64,000 nucleotides of DNA from Ignelater luminosus (taxonomy: Eukaryota; Arthropoda; Insecta; Coleoptera; Elateridae). A program made the position numbers and the translations under genes. Where the stretch lies: contig VTPC01005390.1 in assembly GCA_011009095.1 (NCBI GenBank), positions 85,794 to 149,793 on the forward strand, written 5' to 3'. This document shows, piece by piece, positions 1 through 12,411 of the stretch (the stretch's first letter is position 1; every line of letters begins with the position of its first letter). The notes below the pieces were generated by a model. That model had not been told where the DNA came from, ran no database searches, and worked only from the letters and a program-made list of their open reading frames with translations.

Positions 1-1654
1 ACATTGTTAGGTTACCTCTCAGTCTTTGAATTGCTAACATTTTCCTAAACGAAATGAAAATATTTATTACAGTCCCTTTCTTAAGTTACTAATCTCTACA
101 ATCTAAAAACACTTTTTACAGATGCCTTGCCAGCGTAAGCAATTGATGAAGACAATTGGAACCAGGTGTCCCTACTGTTACAAATTAAATAAAAATCTCA
201 AATGAACTTTTTAACAAGGTTCTTTTTTATCAAGAACTTAAATATTCTTCGGTCTTTTTTTCGTAAAGACGTTATGCCTTGTACCCCATCGGGAAGTCAA
301 AACTATATTTCGCGTCTCCTGGACAAGCCGATACCCCATCCAAGGTGGCTTGCGGTGCACTCGTGCACTCATAGTAGAAGTGTTTCGTTTGACGTGGTTG
401 CTTTGGTGCGCTGGAATAGTGGAACTTCCGGTGAGTGACTAAGCCCCATATTAGGGACAAAGTTGCTTCCCAAATGTCTTAGATTTGCTCTCGGACCACT
501 GACCGAACACCGTGTTGTTCTCACAAAACTTACTCCTTACGGGTGTTGCTAAAACCCACATTTAAATTCCGTAATAGCTGGAAAGTCACTTTTTGCAGCA
601 AAAGTTTTATTCTGCAGTAAAACAAAACAATTTCCGCGTTTCTACTGTACTCCACGACAATACTAACCTAATTTTTAAGACTTCATCTGAAAGGCTCATC
701 AATAAGTTTTAGGCTAAGACCTCTGCTGATGTTTTTAGGTTGCTAGGACTACCAGTTTACATTTCAATACAAAAACAGATGAATTGCATGATTAGGTTTC
801 TTTAGGACAAATTGAAACAAAATCTAACTCTAAAAGCTGAATAAATAATTTTTATTTTTAGTGTACATTAAAATACGTTGTTTAATAAATTAAATCCTAT
901 GTTCTAAAGATTAACCGACTTAAGGCATGTTGGTGACCAACTAGAACTGTAAGTCTACAGCACTACAATTTGATTTGCTTCTATGGACAGAATGGATTGT
1001 TGTCGTATTTGGGTATTTTAATAAAGTAAAGCTAGTTTTTGTAGTTTTGGTCAAATAACCAAGAGCTGATTAATTTCATCGCCGGTATTAACGTTGTGGT
1101 TAAAATAATTACACTAGTAATAAAAGACAATGATTGCGTGCGTGTGTTAACATTTATGCTAAACAATGCAGCACATAAATTAAATAGCAATCACTTCAAT
1201 CAAAATTATTTTGAAACAACTATTATTTTGTGCAAGAATTAAGTATATACCAAATTATAGTAATGATAAAAATCGAGGTGCAGTTTCTATTGCAAAACGT
1301 TGCAATGAATGTTAAAACTTGTTGTCATGTCTTTAGACGATACAGCGTTCTTTCTACCTTTTATATGCCTTGTAGAAGTGAAAATAATGTTAACCCATAT
1401 GGTGTATTTATGAAAGCACTACCTTTTCGCTCTTGGTAAGGTGAGTTATGTAATCATTTGCAAGAATTTTTCCATAACAAATAATTTCTTTTGTGGATTC
1501 TATAAAGCGATTTTTGTTTTTTTATATAAAAATGTGCAACTGCTGTTTTATACTGGTAATAATTGGTATTTTAGTTATTGGTATTTAAGATAGTTACTTA
1601 GTGTAGACAATATTTTTATGTGAACTAGTTATATGATAAAATTGAGAATAGTTC

Positions 1655-1682
1655 AAATAAATAAATAAATAAATAAATAATA
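1655..1682. repeat. (AAAT)n microsatellite
   Basis: About seven uninterrupted copies of a four-base AAAT unit. Confidence 0.9.
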
Positions 1683-4090
1683 ACCTGATCATGTGATTAG
1701 ACTAACTGTATGATTCAGTATAACTTGGAAATAAAGATCAAATAGCAACATTTATTTAGTCAAATACTACGTAACGGCACAAATTGATAGCAACCGATTT
1801 CGAAGAGATTTTAACCAGGCTTAGAGAACAGACGTAATGAAGGATTTGGATGCTGTAACTCGATCATTCTTGCATTATCGAAACATACTTGATCTATGAA
1901 AATTTCTGTTTATAGTATCTTGTAAGATAAATTCTGAAAAAAAAATTTCAACATAATAAATATTCGAGTTAATCCTTTTAAAATATCGTACGATTTAAAA
2001 GATAAATCCTGGCCATGGTCCACTATATACCATCAGAAAAAGGGAGCGAATTGATGATTTATAATTCACCCCTTAAAATATTAGCTTCTACCAACATAAA
2101 TCTCATCCTGTCAGTTCCTAATGTGTATTCTAATGGCTGTTAACTGTTTATTTAAAAAGGGTGCCTGAAAAAAGAATTTATAAAAACACAATGGACGACG
2201 GCGGCGCGGCGTTACGAAATTCCAGTTTTAATTAGAAATTTTGTGTGAGCATATAATAAAAGGGGTTTCAAAGTTGAAGTTTTAGTAAAACGAAATTCGC
2301 TTTTCAGTAATTATATCAAAGGTAACCATGGTCATCTAAGAGGGAGTGAATACAATTTGCATGCGGTTATTTTAACCCCTACAAAAGATAAAAGCAAATA
2401 TGGTCCAGTGATTTTTGAAACCGACACTTTCAGGTGGTCACCATAGTGAAGAACGCCTTTTCTACAAGAATTGACCTAATAAATGCTTACTTTTACGTAT
2501 GCATGTGTATAAAAGAATTCAAATTTCAGCACTTTTATAATTGACAGATTTCAGGAAGTAAACTACACTTAAGTTTCAAACGCTTCAAAGTAGAACATTT
2601 CCTCAGCAGAAGTCGTTAAGGAAGTGGCACGTACAAACAAGTTGTTCGCCGAAGGTTTTAATAGTTAAGAGTTTAGCACCCCAGCAGTTGTCAACGACAC
2701 GAAGTGCAATTAGTGGGTTAGGCCTAGAAGTACGTCAGGGGCACTCTCAACCACACCGTCGAGAATTGCTATATTTGGGAATTCGGGATTCTGTATTTGA
2801 CATAATTTTGTTTCTACCAGAATTAGAAATCTAACATAAGTAACATTGATTTATTTAAAAATATGAGTTCTAAATGGAAATTTTCCGTACCACTTCAAGT
2901 GCGTCATGACCTAGATATAATGCTTAATCAAAAAACCCAGTCAAAGGATTATAGAGATACAGCCCATATGAATATCAATGACATCATATAAAAATTATAC
3001 CTCACCCTTTGCCTGCTACAACATAAAAGCGCAGATTAGCAAATATGACAAGTACCGGTTTATGATGAGCAGGATACCTTGCCATTTTTCCCCGTTTGAA
3101 ATTATTTTGACGAACCCCTTTGAGAGGATTAACTGAGGATTATTTTGTATATCAGAAAAACAGGCTGCCCCTTTACTGCATATCCACACCTCTTTTTTGT
3201 TTCGCTAATATTTATTTCCTTTGTATTAGAAAAATGAAACCAAACTTTTACTGTTTCGTTTAGATAACGAACAACCCTCGCTTCGAAATTGCTAGCTGTA
3301 ACTTACGTGAGATTATTAAAACGCACATATCGCCACTTGTCTCAAAGGAATAAAGTAATCTAAATTTGGATCCTGTTTAATTTAGTACAGGTCCATACAC
3401 GTTGCCTTAATGAAAAAAAGTTTAACTTTATTTTTTATAAACAAGCCACTTCATTTCGAATTAAAAAAATTAAACAATTACAATCTTTATTATTGAATTA
3501 AATGAGCAACCGGGCGTAGTATCTTAACAGGACGCACGAATGAATCCGTTGTTATATAGCATAGTACTTCTTCATAGCTAGTAAACGCATTTATATGCAA
3601 AATTCGCCTCTGAAATCATCTCATATAAATGACAATTGACAAAAGAGCTTTACGCACCGTTAAATATCCCCTTAATAGTTCCCCAAACAGTTCCCATTAG
3701 CATCGAAATGCGTTCATTTCATCTAGGCAATTACACATGTACGTATACCTATTTTGGACATTGTGCACCTGAAACCTCGGACCAGTTTTCTCTTTATTGC
3801 CATGGCAGTAGTAACCCTTTCTAATAAATGTACAAGAACCGGCCTCTCCTTTCGGTACAAAGAGGTTTATTGTTCGCTTTCTCGATATGCAAAAAATTAC
3901 CCTTCTGATGTTTACACACGAATGACAATAGGAAATATTTCATGAGTTCCTGTGAACTTGTTAATTTCTCGTCTTTGTTCGAGCAACCCCTTTTTATAAT
4001 AGTTTTCTTCAAATGTTACCTACTTTTGTAATTAACTAGTAAAAATATCATAGTATGTTACCATCAGACATCTAAAGTTAGTTGATTCCG

Positions 4091-4128
4091 CAAAATTGCT
4101 TAAAAGTAGCAAAATTGCTTAAAAGTAG
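4091..4128. repeat. Two-copy tandem duplication, 19-bp unit
   Basis: The unit CAAAATTGCTTAAAAGTAG occurs twice head to tail with no difference, which suggests a recent local duplication. Confidence 0.9.
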
Positions 4129-4279
4129 CAAATTTGAGTGTAGAATAGTTTTGTTAAGAGTGCTACATGTACATTTGAAGGTTCTGTTTATCGTTGTTTG
4201 TATTTATCTGCCTAATTTGACATTTATTCTTTTAGCATAATCTGATTTGGAGGATTTGCTAACGCGTTGTACACATCAT

Positions 4280-4640
4280 TGTAAAAGTAATAATAATATA
4301 CTTCCAAAATATTATTGTATTATAACATTTTAATATTAATATAATATTATCTGAACGTTTTCTAGATAATGTTACTTTATAACTTTTAGATAACATTTTC
4401 TTTATATCATATGAAAATATTACTAGTAGTTACAAACTAAATATTATGAGAATATTTTCTAAAGGTTATGACAATAATATAAAGAAATAATATTATCATG
4501 ATGTTATCATAATATTTTTTCCGAATATTATATTATCTTACAATCTAATATTCAGGTAATATTATCTGGACATCACGAATATTCGCATAACATTCGGAGT
4601 TGTCCTAATATTATCAGAATATTACTAGAATATTTTTATG
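4280..4640. repeat. Array of AATATTAT-type short palindromes
   Basis: Variants of AATATTAT, ATAATATTATC and GAATATT recur every 20-40 bases on both strands over about 360 bp. No coding potential is seen. It may be a decayed satellite or an AT-rich hairpin cluster. Confidence 0.5.
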
Positions 4641-5887
4641 AGATTGTGTGCTGCTTGGGTACTCTTCACAATTCCTTTCGGATAGCTTGACGTCTGGTAT
4701 GCAAAAAACGAAATTGAATCATCAATAATATTTATCGAAATGCCTTGTCTATAATGTGATAACTTGCTATAAGGCCAATAAAAAATTGTGGAAGACAATA
4801 TATGAATGTTATAAATCTTTGTCCTTTATTTATAACTGTTGTAAGGTCTTAAAATGGTATATAAAATTCCAAGCAGTGTTTGTTTGTCCCACAGCACAAT
4901 AATGAAAACCATTTATTAACACATTTTAGTTTGCTGACTTGCGATAGAACTGATTTCAGATTCGAGTGCAACACTATTAATTATTCAAATTGTAACAAAC
5001 TAAATTTAGTATTTGCAAGAATCTTCTAACTTTGCATAGCTTTTTGTAATTAAATGCATCTTTTTAACTGGTAAGCTTGTTGTTACTGTGATAAACTGTC
5101 GAACAGCACGATAAACAAAGCAACTCTCGCCATCTATCTAAAATTTAATAAAGTTTAGAAAAGATGTTTATTTCTAATATAGAATTTATTTCATTAAAGT
5201 AGAATTAGTCTGCCGTCTTAAAAATTAATAAGGCTGAAATTAGATAAAGAAGATTCTTAAATATCCATTTCGAAGGTATAAGTTGACATTTTTCATCCGG
5301 AGACGATTTATGATAAATTCCACATTCTCATTACCTTGTTCAAGAACAAACAAAACAGACAGATGCGCTCACTAACTGATGTAACAGCACCAATTGACTA
5401 CGCTCGTGCACCTCTTCCTGAAATAGCATTAGCTTAGCCGCCAATCATATTTTTAAAGTGCGTTTGCTCCCCTGTCCATGCATTTGAGTACTTAATTGTA
5501 ATTAATTGTTTTGAGTTATTCTTGCTGTTTTTAATCTTCCTGGTTTTCTTCCGTGTTTAAAGGTTTTTCAGATAATATTAATATACTCGGAAAAATATTT
5601 TCTTTTACATCTACGTTATTTTGGTGAGTTGTCAAGATGATTTTGAAAACTTTTTAGCGATTGCATTAAAATCTATTGTATCTCTTCCATGCATTTACAT
5701 TAGTTGTTAACAGATCGCAGTCAGGACTAGTTTTTAATAATAGATAAAAGCAAACTCGGAACGTTAAGGAAAGAATTGCAAAGCAATTACTACTGCTACT
5801 GCAACTTCCTTTAAGACGTTTTTTGTTGTATAAATAAAATCTAACTGCTAATATTAAAGTAAAATGCGACTATTAAGCTTACGATGG

Positions 5888-6770
5888 TTTTTCTTTAAGC
5901 AAAAATAGTTTTGAAAGGAAGCACGATACCGGACTTTTAACCACATGATAACTACCTTTAAAAAATTTTGGTAATGAAAAGAAGAAGTTTTGCTTACATA
6001 ATTCGATCTTAAGACTTACGTTTTCCTTAAGAATACTCCCAGTGTTACGGCCAAAACTGATTTAACCATATAGCAGCTTCCTTTGAAAAAGTTTACAGTA
6101 ATGCGATAAAATAAACGTTTAAGAAACTTTTGTAAAAGATATACTAAAATAGTGGGAAGGGCCAAACTCTGGCTGCTGGCCTTGAACTGAAGTATAAGTC
6201 ACAACCCTTGAACTTATAACAACTTTCTCTAAGAAGATCTCCCACAACACCAACAACAGTGATTTCAAACGAAAACATGATACAAGATCATTTGTAATAT
6301 GATAATTTTTTAGAATAAATGTTTTGCGGTAGGGAAGAACGAAGCATGATTGTTTGACTCAAAAGAAACTACCAAAACTCTAATGTTTTCCAAGATTTCC
6401 AGACCTTCTGTCAAAGAAGTCTCGGAAAGAAGGACAAAGCGAAATCCGTCACTATATCTTAATCTTCCCTAAAAGTTCTGATTGGAAAATAACAGCTCCA
6501 CCACTGTCCTCTAAAAGAAGCGCGAACTAAGACCTTTAATAACACGATAGCTCCCCTCGAAAGTTTCTTGTGTTCTGAAGGATGAAACTCAAACTACATA
6601 ATGATGTTCAAATAAAAGCGGCAAGTAAGACACTATTGCCCTTGAAAAGCAGCCTTAACTATGCAATAATTCAGACTAAGACAATTACTGGTATTAAGTA
6701 CTTACGAATGTAGCCTTCTCTTAAGAAAGTTTCCGGTGGTAAGGAGAGTTGGACCGTCGATTTCAAAATA
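5888..6770. repeat. Degenerate repeat, TTAAGAAGTTTCCGG-like core (locus 1)
   Basis: Poorly conserved units resembling 'acgatagctnccttTAAGAA' followed by 'gTTTCCGGTgGTAAgG' can be lined up near 5942, 6066, 6212, 6294, 6541 and 6703, spaced about 80-245 bases apart. The clearest copy is 6701-6748. The same core recurs at 14.7-15.3 kb and elsewhere. Origin unknown. Confidence 0.4.
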
Positions 6771-7591
6771 AATCACAAAGCGCATACTCTAATCTTATAC
6801 TAGCGTAGCAAATTAATTAGTGATAGTGTCACAAGTGATTTTCTTTAGAAAAAATCAGGTAGAACCCAGTAAACACAGGTGTGACATTAAGGTACATACC
6901 AACGAAAGAACGAGCACTACATCTCTCGATTACACCTTATCGATGTAATTGGTACGTCAATACTATGACATCGCAAAGGAGTACTCAAACTACGTCGGCA
7001 GCGCGTAATTTCGAATATATCAGGTAGACGACAATGCTATGACATTGCAAAGCCGTAATTGCAATCACATCTGGTAGTTGTAGGGTATACGCTGTGTTTG
7101 TTACATACTTCTGCATATACTTATATGATAAATGTTAATGACGTAACAATAATGCTTGTTTTACATATACTTGATTTATAAAAGATCTTAACTATTTAGA
7201 ACACTGGTCGCCCAACTGACGTTACGTTTTCAAATCTTTATGCGCTAATTCTTGGTAAATAATCTTCTTATACATGTCTGAAATAATTATATTTTTATAT
7301 TCTACATTCAATTTTTTCATAATGACGTTTCTTATAAGGTTATAATTTCATAAGAAAATTATACTGACGTCTGTCAAAATTTATTGTAGAATATAATCCC
7401 AGACATGACTAAAATTCCACAGCAACCGCGATCCAGACTTTTTAAAGTTCTTTTCTTCAGGAATACTCTCTTACAAAAACACTAATCTAAAGTCATTTTA
7501 AATTTTTGCAATTAAAACTCTTATGCTTTTTCTTACATGTTTAAGGCATAAAATAATATGGATGATATTAAAATAGTGTTGAATTCCAACA

Positions 7592-8909
7592 TACGAGGTG
7601 TGTGAGAAAAGTAATGAGACTGGCAACATTGCGAGAGATCTGGCAACGTTGTTTCTACCGGCCTGTGCTAAACCGGTTTGTTTATCGCTTCCACTTCCTC
7701 AGTCCGAGTTACAACTCCGTACAGCTAACACATTATTTTTGACAGCGCCATTAGTGAAGTTGTGTTTTTGTTGTGTGTTACAGAAATGGAGCATCGGAAT
7801 TTAGAGCAACGTTGTGCAATAAAGTTTTGTGTTAAACTTGGTGAATCCGCGAGTGTGACTTTTGAAAAGTTGAAACAGGTCTATGGGGAACAGTGCTTAT
7901 CAAGAGCACAAGTTTTCCGCTGGCACAAATCGTTTTTGGACGGCCGAGAACACGTTGAAGATGAACCTCGCTCGGGAGACCTTCAACTTCAGAAACTGAC
8001 GAAAACGTTAAACGTGTGAGGGCTCTTGTGAGATCAGACCGTCGTTTAACAATGAGGATGATGAGTGAACAGTTAAATTTAAACACTTTCACCGTGCATC
8101 AAATTTTGACAGACAATTTGAACATGCGAAAGATTTGTGCCAAAATGGTGCCGAAAAACCCCACAACTGAACAGAAGAACATTCGAAAAAAAGTGTGCGT
8201 TGATCTTCTTGAGTGGATTGCCAATGACCAAGAATTCTTCAATTGTGTGATCACAGGTGATGAATCCTGGATATTTGAGTACGATCCTGAAACAAAGCGG
8301 CAAAGCGAAGAGTGGCACACTCCGTCATCTCCTCGGCCGAAGAAATGTCGAATGAGCAAATCAAAGCTCAAGACCATGCTGATTTGTTTTTTTGACAGTA
8401 AGGGTATCGTGCACAAAGAATTTGTTCCACCAGTACAAACTGTCAACAAAGTGTTTATAAAAGTGTCCTTGAAAAGCTCAGGAAAAGAGTGATTCGTGTG
8501 AGACCAGACATTGCAGAAAAGTGGATGCTTCATCATGACAGTGCTCCGTGTCACACAGCAATTTCCATCAGTGAATTTTTGACCTCAAAACGCATTACTG
8601 TTGTTCCTCATCCCCCCTATTCACCTAATTTGAGTCCTTGTGACTTTTTCCTCACCCCAAAATTGAAACATGTCCTAAAAGGACGTCATTTTGGAACTCT
8701 GGAGAACATTCAAAAGACTGTGACCGAAGAGTTAAAAGCCATAACAGTTGAAGACTTCCAGCGCTGCTACCAAGAGTGGGAACAACGACTCCGCCGGTGT
8801 ATAGCTGCCCAAGGGAACTACTTTGAAGAGGATAACATTGTTGTTTAAAAAAAATAAAAACTTTGGTTAGTATGAAATCAGTCTCATTACTTTTCTCACA
8901 TACCTCATA
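7592..8909 (+). mobile_element. mariner transposon, full length with TIRs and TA duplication
   Basis: A 1,314-bp mariner element occupies 7594-8907, flanked by TA at 7592-7593 and 8908-8909. The terminal inverted repeats are 29 bp and differ at two positions; they share the stretch GTGAGAAAAGTAATGAGACT. The length is normal for mariner (about 1.3 kb). Both ends and the target duplication are intact and only the reading frame is damaged, so the copy is fairly young. It lies far from the protease genes. The TIR and protein look like a mellifera/capitata/rosa-type subfamily, but I cannot fix the subfamily without a search. Confidence 0.95.
7786..8848 (+). pseudogene. mariner transposase, two frameshifts
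   Basis: The transposase starts at the ATG at 7786 (protein begins MEHRNLEQRCAIKF), with an N-terminal paired-like helix-turn-helix region. The frame is lost near 7978, just after the PRSG motif that precedes the linker, where one base appears to be missing; it continues in another frame to about 8455, where a second base appears missing after NKVF, and ends at the TAA at 8848. The DD34D catalytic residues are all present: Asp in TGDESW, Asp in HHDSAPCH, and Asp in LSPCDFF, with 34 residues between the last two. The YSPDL motif reads YSPNL. Because of the two frameshifts this copy should not make an active enzyme, but its ends could still be mobilised in trans. Confidence 0.93.
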
Positions 8910-9066
8910 AATTAAGTCTTAAAATATAAAGTGATAAACAAAATTAACATAAAAATAACTTCTTATTTCCATAATTTTTTGGGCAATTTCGATCTTTAAA
9001 ATTTTACTTGATTTTGCTGTATGGCCAAAAACCACAGCAATATTTATGTAACTATAGTATTTTCTG

Positions 9067-10012
9067 TACAGGGTGTTTTGAATCTTGGGGTATTAATTTT
9101 AACCGGTAATACTACACATTAAACAGTGTCGTTTGACAAAAAATTACCCTAGTAAAAGTTTTAATATGATAAAGATATTGACGTTTGAAAATGTAAGAAG
9201 GGCTAGATCCGGTTCTGTGATAAAAGTTTCACTTTCTGACGAGAAAGTGAAAGTTATGTAAAAGGGATAGTTTGTAGTGGAAGGTTTTTACCTGCATCCG
9301 AGGGACATTTGGACTACATGACCATTTTCTTGTCTGTAAAAATATAACTTATGAAAGGGAAGATAGATTAAGGCGTAAAGACTTTGTTTATGATTCTTAA
9401 ATTTACTTGTAAAATTAAATTAATGTACAATGGCATATTGATTAGTTTCTTTGAACGAGCAACTGAAATTTCGAACACTTGTTGTAAATCATATATTGCT
9501 TTCATAAATAATTAATGTACATATTTATTTTAAAATAAGTAACTAGGATTACTACAATTAGAATTTTACTTAAAGCTTTTAAATTTTAAATAAAATTGTA
9601 TTATATTGTTGAAATTTGTGGTAGTAACGGTAATTATAGTATTGAGGACCACAATACAAATGGTCATAAAATCTATTATACTATTATACCCAGTTAACAA
9701 CTTTCTTTCATGTTTCTCAAAGTTCTAAACAGATGTTTTTAGAATGCACCTGAATAACCTCGACTATAATTGCTTGCTTTCAGTCTGTCCGATTTGAACC
9801 CAGTTAACTATTATGTTTAAATAAACATTGAAAATTGGGGTTTCTCAGTTACACAACACGGCTGCAGGACCGTACTTAGAGACAACATTTAATGAAAGAA
9901 AGTGATTTATTAAACTTTGTAAATTTCTAGTATTTGTACGTTAATATCAGTCTATTACAATACGAATAAGCAACTGTTTAAATAAATATCCCATGTTTGA
10001 AAACACCCTGTA
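9067..10012. mobile_element. Non-autonomous Tc1/mariner-type element (TACAGGGTGTTTT ends)
   Basis: The element spans 9069-10010, with TA on both sides. The inverted ends share CAGGGTGTTTT, with partial similarity for about 13 bases more. No transposase frame is visible inside. A perfect 11-bp stem (TTTCACTTTCT, loop GACG) lies at 9227-9252. Confidence 0.7.
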
Positions 10013-12411
10013 TAAAAATCACACAGTGAAGTAGATCTTTTACAGATTGTGCCCCGCACAAAAGCGCCTGAACAGGTAGGGACCATTCCAAGATGATAAA
10101 TAATAATAAATTTTTATACAATGTACTTATTCTGAAGTGAAACTTTACTACGTATATTGGACGACTTATAAACAAGCAGTAAAGCGGTAAAAATCAATAT
10201 TTCTTCATTTAAAGGCAGGTATGAAAAAATAATAGTGAATAATGTCCAGTTATTTTAAAGTTTGCCTGATTCACCTGTCAGTGTGAAATGGGTTTCAAAC
10301 AAAATTTATGACTTCCTTCTTAGACGTTTTTAGGAAAATTTTGTGTTTACTTTACAAATAAGAAAGGGAGGGACATGGTCCTTTCTAAGAATGTAATAAA
10401 AGTATTTAGTCCGTCTGCATCTAAACAGTAAATTCTTCAAAGAACACTTCCCTGCCTTTGTTCGGTTCGAGTAAATTCATTCCACAGTGTTCCGCAGTTT
10501 TTGTGCAAATTTGTCTGGTTTATTAGTGTCGTTAATAGGTAAGTTTAATTAGTAATATGTAGTATTTGTACTGATTCTTGTATTTTTAAGGATAACAATT
10601 TACCGTAAGCGAAATGTCTAATAAAAGAATAAAGTAAAAACCTTTTAGTACTTTATCAACTAGACAAAAGTACCGTAGATTAGGGCAGAGCAAAAATATT
10701 ATGTAAGCAATATTACGATTAATCAATCAATCAAAGATCAGAGGTAGAGCAAATGCTGCCAATAGATACAAAAGAAAGTTTTGGAAAATTAGAAAATTAA
10801 ATAAAGAACATGAGGATTTGTTTGTTACACATAATTATTTTTGTTCATTCGTTTTCTTTTTTTTTCTAGAAACTCTTTTTATGTAAGATCGGTGGAGCTA
10901 TAAAGGCAAGATCTCCAGAATTTAAAAAAATGTTCTGACCAACGAATTTGCTGTTATTCGTGATTGCGTCAACGTGGGAATCTCCGAATTGCTGGAACCA
11001 AGACGATGAATATCGGACAAAGGTATTCATTTTATCGTAATATTTATAGCTCGCATATATAAATTGTTTTGTTTTTCAGAAATTGAGCAATGTTGTTTCG
11101 AGGGACTACGGATGCTGCACAGAGATTAAAAAGGAACGAGAAGACAAAAACGAATTAATGTGTTTTGGAATTGTTTTGTATTTTTTCTTTTTTAAAAAAA
11201 ATTTAATAAAACTCTTATTCCAAGTATTACTTTTAATGCATTTTCCTTCAAAAATAAAGTACTGTGTAATATCATTCAAATTAGTTATATTACTAGGCTA
11301 TTCATTTTGCAATGTATGTCCTTGATCTTTTCTTAACTTTAATTCCAAATTTTTACTTTTGTTAAAAACGGAATGGCAGTATTCCTAAACTACAGGTCTA
11401 TTTGATAACAAATTTGAATGATTTAAGAGATTTTGAAATTTTTGCACCACCTAGATTAAGGCCTAGTCTTTCCACCTCCTTGAGACTTTTCTTACTTGGG
11501 CAAGGTCAATATGTTGTATTAACTTTTGACTAATTTATTTTGGTCTTCCTGCAACCTCTATAGACTAGAATAAATTGGTCGGAAGCTTGGAAAAATGTTT
11601 TGGGTTACGTGGACGATAAATTTACAAGGAGGTAGAAAGACCGGACTTTAATTAATTAATGGGGCATACTCTTTGTTACATGTTAACAATGTTACAGTGT
11701 AGACGTAACGAATACGTAATTTAGCATGTTGCATAGTCTTTTAAAATTAAACGAAACAGGTACATCGAAACGTAGACATTAGAGCAATGTATTCACGTAA
11801 AATTATGACGATGTACCAACAAGCATATACCTAGTCTGAAGCACGATGAATGTCGTCGGCATGTAACAATCGGTACGTAATCGCAATGTGCTGCAACTCG
11901 TACTGTGTTTCTGACATTACGCGTTATACATAACGCACATGTGCGCAGTGTGCTATGTAACATTAAACAAGTTCGTACACAGATAAACTCGCACTGATAT
12001 CGCTACGATATAATTGTATTTGCTGGGAAAGGCCAGATATAGACGTTATTCTAAAGAGAAGCGCTAAGAGCGATCCTTTGGCTTTCAATAACTTCTCATT
12101 TGCCTCTAGTTATGGAAGCAGTTCCACGTGGTGTCCGATCGGCTAAGTGTTGTACAGTGATTGCCCCCTAGCCAACCAAGTAACAGAAAACGCAAGCAGT
12201 TAGTCGACCTTAGTCAACCTTGTTTTTTCATATTTATGAACAGAACTATACCCACTGATTGACATTGATACTTTATTAATGAATGGTTTTGTGATATTTA
12301 AATTTATGACTATTTGAAACCTAAATGTTACTTCCGTTTTTGAGGATCTGCCACCCCGTCGGTTATTCCATGCGCCGTTGACCAGTTGCCTTCCTGCTTG
12401 TAACCTTCGAC
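10013..12411. other. Intergenic, no gene recognised
   Basis: AT-rich DNA without a recognisable gene. An exon-like pair of segments near 10,930-11,022 and 11,080-11,325 was considered and rejected. From about 11,690 to 11,990 the sequence is unusually rich in ACGTAA/GTACGT-like words, loosely like 6,890-7,100. Confidence 0.5.

Larger units (their letters stand above)
1..7591. other. Gene-poor intergenic DNA
   Basis: I recognise no gene in this stretch. Short open frames occur near 202-438 (+) and 272-460 (-) in a more GC-rich patch, but neither strand gives a familiar domain and they overlap each other. The rest is AT-rich, with a microsatellite, a short duplication, an AT-palindrome array and a degenerate repeat listed separately. 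Confidence 0.6.

Noticed and set aside
1990..2460. Loose similarity between two CCATGG-containing blocks near 2,015 and 2,325
   Set aside because: Too short and diverged to support a defined repeat or element.
7832..8554. Minus-strand open frames of up to 151 codons
   Set aside because: Shadows of the mariner transposase on the other strand.
10930..11325. Possible two-exon small gene (CWNQDDEYRTK joined to KLSNVVSRDYGCCTE) with a GT-AG intron at 11,023-11,079
   Set aside because: No in-frame start codon upstream (a TGA interrupts soon before), no domain, and the second part runs into a low-complexity Phe/Lys tail.
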